From: Moniliella sp. 'wahieum'
Lineage: Eukaryota > Basidiomycota > Moniliellomycetes > Moniliellales > Moniliellaceae
DNA length: 64,000 nt
Direction of reading: 5' to 3'
Assembly: GCA_003971905.1 (NCBI GenBank)
Contig: RSEE01000039.1
Location: 124,001 to 188,000 of the forward strand
The notes under the pieces were generated by a model. It had not been told where the DNA came from, searched no databases, and was given only the letters and a program-made list of their open reading frames with translations. The translations under genes and the position numbers were made by a program. This document shows, one piece after another, positions 46,276-56,194 of the stretch (position 1 is the first letter of the stretch; every line of letters begins with the position of its first letter).

Positions 46276-46774
46276 TGGCCAGCCATTCTGCGTGCGAAGT
46301 GTACTGAGCACCTACAAGGTACTTTCGAATCATCGTTGAAGCTGGTGCGCATGGCGGTTGGACTAGTCGTCATCCCTTTTCTGTCCTGAATTTGGTTCTT
46401 TTCTCCTTTTGATGGCTGTGCCAAATGTGACTTGTTGGTTTCTTTTTCCAAGTTGAGTTGCCTTCTATGGCTCTTCTCGACCTCCAACTCTACATTTTTA
46501 CTGTTCGACTTTGGCTTCAGTTCAACTTGGCAACATATGTTGTCTATTCCTCCAAGTTGGATCGACCTCTACGACTTTCTAATCTTCCTTCTTACCTCCA
46601 CGCGTTGAATATTCTGTTTCTCTTCCCTTGGCTTGGAAATATCGCTTGCCAATTACATTTTCCTTTCACTTTTTGACGAGAGGCGCTGGAGACATCCTTT
46701 CTTCTTTCATCCATGCCTTGGGCCTTGGCCGAAGACCACCACCACCTGTGGTCTGGCGAGCTCACCGAGGGGAG

Positions 46775-47140
46775 CCGTTGTTAGAGGGATAATGCTAGGG
46801 TTCCCCTGCAGGGCCCTCAACGGATCGGTGACGTTCGATTACTGGGCGGAAGAGTTCCGCTCGCAGGCCGAGCACGCCCTGATCGCTCCGTCTCCCTTCA
46901 GTCTCTCTCCTTTCTCCTTGCCTTCAGACGTTGCTTGAAGACTTGTGGCTCACCACTTTTCCTTCACGCCTTGTCTGAAGGTATACACCTCTGCTTCCTT
47001 TCTTGACCTGTTGCTCCTCACAATGAAACGTTGCTTAAAGACTTGTGGCTCACCACTTTGCCTTTACGCCTTTTGTCTGAAGGCTGCTTTGGAGCTGATC
47101 CATAGGATCGCGAGTGCTCCCGAGTCGCACTCTGGCATAC
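46775..47140 (+). repeat. unknown repeat, right inverted copy
   Basis: Reverse-complement partner of 42988-44095. Inside it, a segment of about 50 bp is tandemly duplicated (46930-46981 and 47027-47083: GTTGCTT.AAGACTTGTGGCT, then CACCACTTT.CCTT). The left copy has only one such unit. Confidence 0.65.
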
Positions 47141-47313
47141 CGACGTAATTTGGTTTCCATGCGAAATGAACCCCAATTTCGTGTGTCTCCGGCTTGACTT
47201 ATGTCAACTTGACCAGCAGTGCCCCTCTCAGTTGATGGCTTTGCTTTGCTGGGAAGCGGCCCAGGCGAGCGCTGGGCGCTGGCTGCGGTCCGACCACCTT
47301 CGTCAGGCGGGCC

Positions 47314-50300
47314 ATGGACGACCCTCTTTTGAACATCTGGAGGGCGCGTCGCACTACTCGCGTGCCTCCACCCAAAGCCAAAAGTACTGTCGCATCCCGT
47401 ATTCCTGGACCTACTCCGCCCGCGCCCCACGCCGCCAGGTCTCTCGACCTTGACCTGGACCTCAGTCTCAATCTCGACCTTGATCTTAATGATCTGAGCT
47501 TGAGTGGCCGTGACCTTCGTGGTCCCTCACCTCCTTTTGGCCACCCGGCTCCTAGTACCCTTCCTGGTCACCAACACCACGATGACCGCGTGATGACGAA
47601 CCCGGCGATGGCGATGATGCATTTACTTCCTCTACACCTTTGATTCCGTTCGCGGACCTGTTCCGCGCGCCCAGCCCGGCGTCGCCCTTGCCCGTGCGCC
47701 TTCTCCTCGCTCGACCAAACCAAAGACCCTTGACATGTCGCTGTGGACCAAAGAAATGGAGAAGTCTCTGCCTCCTCATGCCTGTGCCTACTGCGGTTTG
47801 TCCAACCCCGAGAGCGTGTTAAGTGTCTCGTGTGCAAAAAGTGGTTCTGCAATGGTCGCACCCCCCTTTCCGCGAGCCACATCGTTAATCATTTAGTCCG
47901 CTCTAAGCACAAGGAGGTGTGTCTCCATACCGAGTCTCCCTTGGGAGATATGACACCCGAATGTTACAACTGTGGCAACAAGAACGTCTTTATTCTCGGT
48001 TTCATCCCCGCCAAGAGCGAGACAGTGGTAGTCTTGCTTTGTCGACAGCCGTGTGCATCGTTGCCAAGCAGCCCACCAAGGATGTGATTTGGGACACATC
48101 TCGCTGGGCGCCGCTCATTGGGGACAATGCTTTCCTTACATGGCTCGTCAAGGCCCCTACCGACTATATACTGAGATGGTGCAGGCTCCCAATCAGGGAA
48201 TCACGTTTCACCAAATGAACCGTCTTGAAGAGCTATGGAAGGAAAATGCCAAGGCGACACTCGAGGACATTGATAAGCCTGGGTTGGATGAAGATCCGCC
48301 GTGGATTCTGCTGCGGTACGAGAATGCGTTCCAGTATCAAAACATCTTGGGCCCGCTCGTCAAAATCGAAGCTGATTACGACAAAAATTGAAGGAGTCGC
48401 AGACCCAAGAAAATGTGACGATTCGTTGGGACCAAGGACTCAACATGCGAAAGGTGGCATGGATGTCGCTTCCCAAACTTGAGTCGGGCGAGGTGCGCCT
48501 GGCCGTGGGTGATGAACTGAAGCTCATTTACCGTGGAGGCAATGCACCCAATTGGGAGGGCCTTGGCCACGTGATCAAGATCCCGCGTAGTGCGTATTCT
48601 CTCCATCTTTGCAGCAGTGGGGGGCGACTGGTGACTGACATATGAACCGGCTGCTAGACATCTCGGACGAAGTTGCGGTCGAGCTGCGCCGCTCCGATGG
48701 GGTACCCGATCACTGCCAATTGGGCTTCTCTGTCATATATTTGTCTGGAAATCCACTTCATTCGACCGCATGCAGACCGCTATGAGAACGTTCGCCGTGG
48801 ATGAACAGTCCGTCTCTGCCTTCATTTATCACAAGCTCCTTGGCCACGAAGTGGAGAATGTCTTTCTTCAAACCGCTCTTCCCAAACGTTTATCTGTACC
48901 TGGCCTGCCCGAGCTTAACCACGGGCGGGTGTGAAAAATTAATATTTTGCTTAGATGACACATCACCCAAAAATGCGTGAAATTTGGTGCGGAACGTTTT
49001 TGGCATTGTGGCCACATGAGGTTAAGCGCTTTGGCCCAAGAGGTCAAGCGCTTTGGCCACATGCGCTCAATGGCCTTGGCCACATGTGCCCAAACGCTTA
49101 GCTGTTGATTGGATGCGTGCTTGTAGGCTCTCCAGCCGGCTGGCTGGCAACGATCCAGAACTACTAGATTTATAGGCAGGGTAGGTATTTTTTAGGTATA
49201 GAATGCATTCGAAGATCGCTGGGAAGCGATGACACGGCAACCACGGTTAATAGATGTGACGTCAGACGGAAGCACCACAACGTAGTAGAGCAGCGAGCGG
49301 TTCAGAAAGTGGCAGGTTAGTGTGAGGGGAGTGCGCACTAGGGAGACGCTGGCCAAGTCAGCAGCAGCATAGGGTTAGCGAGAGACACAGAAAATGTGCG
49401 ACGGACTCACAGGTCAGGCGATCAAGACGGCCAGTAGCGAAGTCGGAATGCACACTGGTAGGGCGAACAAGGTCAGGAACAGCGTTGGCATATAACAGAA
49501 GGGACGTACGACGGCGAAACAGGTCAGATGAGTCTCGAGGCGAACCAGACGAGACGAACCAACCGTGGGATTCCGTGCATGCAGCAGCTGGGTAGACAGT
49601 GTCAGTGGCAGGACAACTCCAAGCGCGAAGTACGGGGGACGTACGATGGCAAGGCAGACCAGCCAAGCGAGAGGACCTCAGGCGAGGCAAAATGGAACCA
49701 GACGGACAAGGCCGAAGGTGAGCGAAACGGTGCATGCACGTCATGCATGCGACCCACCAGGTCAGCAGAAGTGTGGGGAATGCGGAGGAAGCGGGCACGT
49801 ACGATGGCGCTGCGGATCAGGTGAAACGAGGGCAAGATGGCCCGCGAGGGGGAGTCTGTGTAGGCGGGGTCAGCAACAGAGAGCGCTGGTGGGCAAGAGA
49901 ACACATACGACAAAAGCAATGCAGACAGTGAGAGGGGACCGGGGCGAGAGGCAGAGGGGGCGTTCAACAGCGATACTGACGAGGCGAGGAGGACGGAGTG
50001 TGGGGGGAGGGGGAGTGGAGACGTACGGCAGCAATGCAGACCAGGCGAGGAGAACCGAGCGATGGGGGCGGGACTAGCAAAAGGCGGTCAGTAAGCAGGG
50101 CAGGCAGCAACGATGGTGATGTTGATGTCCAGGGGAAGAAGATGGTGCTGTTGCACCCGTGGTACAGAGCACTCTGCGTTGTGCTGGCTGCAGAGATGGG
50201 ATACGGGTTGCTATGGGCGCAATGAGAGAGGCGGTGGTGAGGAGACAGGATGCAACCACAGAGGAGCAGGAGGTTAAAAGGAGGCGCGTGTGGCGCAGCC

Positions 50301-53300
50301 AATCTGTGCGCACAGGCCAATCTGGGCCACGCCAGGGGCCTAGGCAATCCTGGGCCACACCAGGGGCCTATAGGTAAGCTATTATATCTGCCTAACGCAC
50401 TATAGCGGCCTCCTGCAGCAGAGTGTTCGAGGGTCTAATCATCTTAATCAAGAGCGCCATTTTTTGACTTTGCCTATTTGCGACTTGCTGTAGTACTACT
50501 TGTCTGTTGCGACGGTGACTGGCTTCACCGAACGCGGCGCACTTGCGGCCTCTCTAGCCCCGAGACTCCAAGGGCTCCCCGAAGATTGCCGATGCGCGCG
50601 TAAGTAAACGACTAGTAGCCTTGTCCAATATAGCCCTCTCGTCCTGCTTCCTACCACCAACGCCTATATCTCTCGCCCGCAATTGATCGCCTACGCTACT
50701 GTCCCAAACGCTTCAGCATCCATTGCGGTCTCCATAGCCGGGTGAATCGTTATACAGGTCATGATAATCCTCACTTGAGCTATACTAGTGACTAGTGAAG
50801 ACTAGTGTGACCTATACGGTGTTACATTAAAAGTCAAGGCGATAGCCCCTGGTCGAGGTCAAGGAGCTCCGATGTTGTAACCATTCCATTTAGCTTTTGT
50901 GTTGGCTTTGTCCATGATCTCCGCAGCCCTAAGGTATATAGCCTCTGTTGCTCTTTCATGCACCCTTGTATTAGGCGTGTCGTTGGCTGGCGTATTCGAC
51001 CACCACACTGCCAACACTATAGTGCTACCGCATCACCCATCAGGGTGGCCATCTGGACTGCGCCACTCTCATCTTCAGATAGGGGATCATCGATCACGAA
51101 TGTAATACGCCTTGGAAGAGCATCAAAGAAGCGGGAGAGCGTGCGTCTCTGAGGGAGGGGGCAAGTTTTAAGGTTAGAGGGGAGAATGTTTAAGGTTAGA
51201 GAGGGGGGCGTCGTCTGCCGGACCGGCGTCAAAAAAGCACCCACCCATGCATAGCATATGTCCAACCCACCTCGCCCGTCCTTACCAAGTCGCCACCGCC
51301 ATGTCGAAGGCCATTCACGCCATTGACGAGGTGGCCGAAGATGCGAGCATGCCCCACAGCCACCTGACGCATGCTCGCCTTCCCCTGCTTCCCGTGTCCT
51401 CGCCTGTAGACACTACTATGGCCGAGGACGAGTTATGCCAGACGTAGTCCAGTGTTTCCTTTGGACCACCTTCAAGAGCCCACGGGCGTCGTGTCCTTTG
51501 CCGCCCGCGGGCGCATGACAACCCGCTCGGCGCACCGAATGAGCGTGTCGAGCAAATCCGCAACCAAGAGACTGATATTCATCAGCGATCTCAACACGGA
51601 GGGTATCCCTGGCGCAGAGGGCACCAATATCCGAGCTAGGGGTTTGTTGGCTAACCTAAAGACTGGGGTTGGGAAGGATGTGTGCACTATGCTTGTGGCT
51701 CTCCCATTCGCGGCAGTCTCCATCCTCGAGACCGGAAAAGAGGCCAACGATGAGGAGTTCACGTTTCCGATTTCGCGGTTTATGACGCTATCGTCGCGGC
51801 AGCCGACCTGCATGGTTTGTGTTGAGTATCGGACCACATCATCTGGATTTGAGACTCAACAGTTGGTTCGGTACTGGTTTGGTTTGTCCTGCTTTGTGGG
51901 CTAATCGACTTGGTGGTCTGAGCTACAAGGTTGTCTTGGCTCGAGTTATCTTTTCTTTCTTTTCCCTACTTGGCGTATAAGTAGGACGACCCCTCGCGGG
52001 TATACAATGCTATTCTTTACCACACCCACTCCCTTTGGCTTGCCTGATAGACTCCGCTACTCTACAGTTTGCTTCCCAGGACATGGTACCCGGCTGCCTG
52101 GCAGGCCAGGGCGCAGTTCATGGTACGTCCCACAGCCTTGATTGATATACGGGTTTAGACGCTGACATACCTGTTATGGCTAGAACCGTACCGGGCGACC
52201 CAGACTGCATACCGATTTGTCGAATGCCTTTCGAGACTCGGCCCCGACAACGCCATGATCGCGACGCGACCGAAGCTCCATCTCCTCCTGACGCATACGT
52301 CTGATGTGCTCGAATTGTTCGGCCCTCTCCAGAACAAGGACGCTGCCAGATTCGAGGGTCGCGTGAAGCACATCTATGCGTCCGTTGCCCATTGCAACTT
52401 CTACAATAAGCTCTCCGGTGACACCTTTTTGTACAACGTCATGATCTCCGAGAAGATTCTGCACCACTCTTCACCGGGTACGATGTGTCTATTAGTGATG
52501 GCTCGGTGATGGCTCGGCCTGGGCTCCTGCCGGGGTGCTGGAGCAATAAGGAGAAGAGCCCACTACGACTCTGATGGCGTCGATATTCCACGAGTAATGC
52601 TCGCCCCCAGCCATACAGCAACGAACGGTGCCATGCACCTGTGGACAAGCGCGCCAAGAAGAAGACACCTGCCGTGGCCGCTGTCGGAGGAGGGGGCAAC
52701 AGCGACGACTCTTCGGACAGTGATAATGATTGATGCGAGAACCAATGGCATGCATTGCGCGATGAGGATGAGTATAGGTTTGGTGGCAGTCGTCAGTCAT
52801 CAGTAGCCAGGCCATAGGGTGGTGCGCATCCCGGACCCATCAGCCGGAACCTCTCCATGGGCTGCGCTTTGACATGATGCGCATGCGCACATAAAAGCTT
52901 CTTTTGCCGGCGAACGAGCCGGGTGACGGATGACTATCATGCGTCCCACGCGCAGGGGCATGCCCGAAGGGAAGGGGCGGTTATGGAGTAAGAGGCCAGA
53001 CGGTGAGGCGTGGGTTGCAGCCCCAAATGGATGTCGCCACAAGCGTCGGATCTCTGGTAGGTACCTCTTCAGCCCCACTCCGGTTATGCAGCCGATTTAC
53101 CCATTTTCCAATCCCGCCATGACCCATGTTTCAATTTTTCACACCCCCCGTGACCACGGACAGGTGTTTGCCGTCAAGTCGGTTCTCCAACGGCCCGTGG
53201 CCTTAATCCAAGGACCTCCTGGTACGTGGAAGACAGTGACGAGTGCGACCATCGTGTACCATTTGAGCCGGATGAACCCTCAACCAGTGCTCGTCGTAGC

Positions 53301-55203
53301 GCCTTAGAACGTGGCTGTGGACCAACTAACGGAGAAGATTCACAAGACCGGTCTCAAAAAGTGGTGCGCTTGGCGCGGCCAAGAGTCGTGAAGGACTGGA
53401 TAGTCCAATATCCTTTTCGAAACTTCATGAACAGGTTCGCACAATAAGGGTCATATGCCGAGCTGCAAAAGCTGATCAGCTCAAAAACGAACAAGGCGAG
53501 CTGTCGAGCTCCGACGAGCGCAAGTACAAATCGCTGACACGTGCCTGCGAACGGCAATTGCTCGATGCCGCTGATGTCATCTGTACTACTTGTGTTGGGA
53601 CGGGCGATCCTCGGTTGAGCCAGCTCAAGTTCCGCACCGTATTGGTAGACGAGGCGACCCAAGCAGCCGAACCCGAGTGCATGATCCCACTCGTGTTTGG
53701 TTGCAAGCAGGTTGTATTTGTTGGGGATCATCTCCAGTTAGGGCCGGTGATTATGAACAAAAAGGCTGCCCGGGCAGGGTTGGCCCAGTCGCTGTGTGAG
53801 CGTCTGATTATGCTGGGCAACAAGCCGACTCGGCTGCAAGTCCAGTACCGAATGCACCCTTGTGCTTGTCTGACTTTCCGTCCAAAACATGGTTTACAAG
53901 GGCACGTTACAAAACGGGGTGACTGCTCCAGAGGAGGTACGCAAGAACGTCAACTTTCCCTGGCCCAATCCTTCATTGCCTATGTTCTTCTTCTCCAATC
54001 TGGGACAGGAGGAGATCTCTTCATCTGGTACTTCGTTCCTGAACCGAACCGAGGCGAGCAACGTCGAAAAGATTATCACCCAGTTTTTCCGATCCGGCGT
54101 AACTAGTAACTCCAGACCAAATTGCGGTCGTGACGCCGTATGAGGGCCAGCGGTCGTACGTGGTCAACCATATGCAACTGCATGGTAAGCTCAAGAAGGA
54201 ACTCTACAAGGAAGTCGAGGTGGCGTCCGTCGATGCGTTTCAGGGGCGCGAGAAGGATTATATTATTCTGTCGTGCGTGAGGAGTAACGATCACCAGGGC
54301 ATTGGCTTCTTATCGGATCCGCGGCGTCTGAACGTAGCGCTGACACGAGCCAATTATGGGTTGGTGATCCTGGGGAATCCCAAGGTGCTCTCTAAGCATC
54401 CGCTGTGGTATCATCTCCTTCAACACTTTAAGGCGCAGGGACTCCTGGTCGAGGGAGTGTTGTCCAACCTGCAGCCAAGTATGATTCAATTTACTCGCCC
54501 GCGTCGGCGGCTGCAACAACCCGGCGACTTGATGGCGCGGTACCGTCATGAAGTGGCGTACGATCACTCGGCCCATCCTGCTATGCAGATTGCAGCAGCG
54601 TGGAGTTCCCTCTTCCTATGGGATGCCCAATGGAGCTCCTTCGTCATTTGCCGTGCCCAGCTACCCGCCGAGTTTTGCCATGGGCCCGCCCAGCACGGTG
54701 GGGAGTGAGTTTGACACGCAGTCGATCGCTTCGCTCAACACGCAGGGCTATCCGTCGGCGCATTTGCCCCCCTACGTATCGGCAGCAGGGTTGGGCACAT
54801 CCTCGCTTGCAGGCTCTTACGTCGAGCCAACGCATCATCAGACGCATGGGCCTGCCTATAGCGCCACTCATCGACGCAAATATGCGCCCTCGAGCTATGC
54901 CCCAGCCTGGCCGACACGGAGGACTAGACAGGTTCGTACAGTCAAGCGTATGCAGCCCCTAACCCTTAACCGATTGATCGCTTGGACACCGGTACGATGG
55001 GGCGGGACCGAGCATTTGAGGGCAGGGGGCTGGACTTGGAGGAGGATAGGCGGTCGACGTACTCGGTGAGTACGTCCCAGGCCCTCCTCACATGTTTTAA
55101 CCCGGACTCCGTAATGGTCGCTGCGAGACGCGAGAAAGAGCTGGCTAGATCCTCAGGCGGCGCTCTGTTGCCAGAGCAGAGTGAGGGCTGGGCTAGTCTT
55201 TGA
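47314..55203 (+). CDS. UPF1: Upf1 RNA helicase, interrupted by a 4.2-kb insert
   Basis: Superfamily 1 helicase of nonsense-mediated mRNA decay. The start [16 protein letters not shown] leads to a disordered Leu/Asp-rich N-terminus. The Cys/His domain follows: [40 protein letters not shown], then [20 protein letters not shown]. Next come [20 protein letters not shown] and [18 protein letters not shown] at 48928. After the insert it resumes [20 protein letters not shown] (53164). Helicase motifs follow: [54 protein letters not shown], and [14 protein letters not shown]. The C-terminal tail is Ser/Pro/Tyr-rich. A small intron lies at about 48588-48656. Walker A reads GPPGTWKT instead of GPPGTGKT, and a TAG replaces the Ser codon of VxAPSN. 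Several indels also occur. It may be a damaged copy or a poor sequence. Confidence 0.92.
49009..49099 (+). repeat. 22-bp GGTTAAGCGCTTTGGCC-like repeats
   Basis: Three degenerate units follow one another (GAGGTTAAGCGCTTTGGCCC, GAGGTCAAGCGCTTTGGCCA, GCGCTCAATGGCCTTGGCCA). The AAGCGCTT core is palindromic. They lie 80 bp inside the left end of the UPF1 insert. Confidence 0.7.
49500..50060 (+). repeat. degenerate ACGTACG..GGC repeats
   Basis: ACGTACGACGGC (49505), ACGTACGATGGC (49638), ACGTACGATGGC (49797), ACATACGAC (about 49905) and ACGTACGGCAGC (50022) recur at intervals of 108-159 bp. Each is followed by CAG..CAG(G)CGA-like sequence. The surrounding DNA is purine-rich and without a supported gene. 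Confidence 0.45.
50316..50370 (+). repeat. 27/28-bp direct repeat
   Basis: CCAATCTGGGCCACGCCAGG followed by GGCCTA is repeated as GCAATCCTGGGCCACACCAG followed by GGGCCTA, back to back. Confidence 0.75.
50371..51300. other. part of the UPF1 insert, no supported gene
   Basis: A/T-richer sequence with many CTA/TAG triplets. A TTTAAGGTTAGAG direct repeat occurs near 51166 and 51189. Short open frames only. Confidence 0.45.
51301..52733 (+). CDS. gene-like unit nested in the UPF1 insert, family unknown
   Basis: A good start context (CACCGCCATGTCG) opens [20 protein letters not shown]. Other frames follow with [20 protein letters not shown] and [18 protein letters not shown]. After a probable intron (acceptor near 52183) comes [20 protein letters not shown], then [40 protein letters not shown] and [19 protein letters not shown], with a GTACGA donor. 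The last exon reads [20 protein letters not shown] and ends in an acidic [11 protein letters not shown] at TGA (52731-52733). The basic patch plus acidic tail suggests a nuclear protein. I cannot name the family. Exon order and the number of indels are inferred. Confidence 0.42.
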
Positions 55204-56194
55204 TGCGCCTTACCATATACCAATCTCTCGGCATTGGCCAGCTAACCCTTTCCCATCGATGAGATGCGAGTGGCGCTGGCGATTGGGCGCGCCAGTGGCC
55301 GATGCGTGTTGTGTGCTGCTGACTCGGCGCTCCAGCAGAGCGCATGCCCTGTGAGTTGGACTGCCCAGCTGACGCCATTGGGTGGCCTGACTGAGGCCAT
55401 CCGCGGCGCACGTGTGGCGACGGCTACAGATGTTGGCTGCTTGGCGGCATGGCTGCTGATGAGATGGGTCGGCCTGCAATGGGACATGGAGGGAAGAGCT
55501 GAAGTTAGAAGACCAATTGCGTTGGTGCAGCGGGTATCATAGGGGAAGCCAGGAATCAGTGACTAGTGAGGGGCGATGGATGCTCCCGTGGCGGGTGACC
55601 TGCTCTGAGCGAGTCGCGATGGATCATCACGTGATGGGAGGGCGATGGAACGCCTGAGAACGATCCCACGCCCGAAGGCCTCGTGGCGCGACTGGGGCTG
55701 GGCCTGTCTGGGCGGAATGGGGCAGATGCACCGGCTGGCGGAACGCCACCCAGGCTGGATGCCAGGCAGAGGGCGAGTGTTCGTGGCGGCCAGCCATGGC
55801 TTGCGATGCTCCAGCAGCCGTCATCGATTCATCGATTCATCGCCCATCGCCAGCCCCCGTGTCGGTGCGGTCGCCATCGCCATCGCCGCCGCCTCCACCT
55901 CACCCCCACCATCCGCGTCCCACCCACTGTCTGGCTGCCTTTCCCTCTGCCCATACACCACCACCACCACCACCGCCACTGCTTCTGCCCCCCCGCCTTC
56001 CGGCCCCACCTGCTACAGCCCCCGCCGCTGCCGCCCTCCCCCGCCCCCGCCCCTACCCCTTGGCTGGAGCGATGCCTGACTCGGCCCGCCGACCCAAGCT
56101 TGTTTTATCTTCTGTGTCTTTTGCTCCTCCGCCTTCGTCGCCTGCTTTCTCATCGCACTCCTTCTTGTGCTGAGCCCCCAATCTCTCCCCTCTC
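55204..56194. other. intergenic between UPF1 and CCR4
   Basis: GC-rich; no conserved motif in the open frames. CACCACCACCACCACC-like pyrimidine-rich reiterations near 55955-55980 lie within the probable CCR4 promoter or leader. An upstream ATG (MPDSARRPKLVLSSV, about 56072) opens a short frame that could be an uORF or an earlier start of CCR4. Confidence 0.45.

Larger units (their letters stand above)
48929..53163 (+). other. 4.2-kb insert in UPF1, readable as a GT-AG intron
   Basis: The left junction is CCACGGGCGG|GTGTGA and the right junction CCACGGACAG|GTGTTT. Removing 48929-53163 joins LNHGR to VFAVKSV in frame, as expected for Upf1. The sequences CCACGGGCGGGTGT (48919-48932) and CCACGGACAGGTGT (53154-53167) match at 12 of 14 positions, as if the target had been duplicated on insertion. 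Upstream of the acceptor are a pyrimidine-rich stretch and a CGTGAC branch-like site. The insert carries short repeats and a gene-like unit (51301-52733). Confidence 0.65.

Noticed and set aside
52930-53307. ORF starting at 52930 that reads into the Upf1 helicase
   Set aside because: Its first 75 codons have no similarity to Upf1. The frame is open by chance across the end of the insert.
47314-55203. Two separate genes (zinc-domain protein and helicase)
   Set aside because: The two halves are consecutive parts of one Upf1, joined exactly at LNHG|VFAVKSV.
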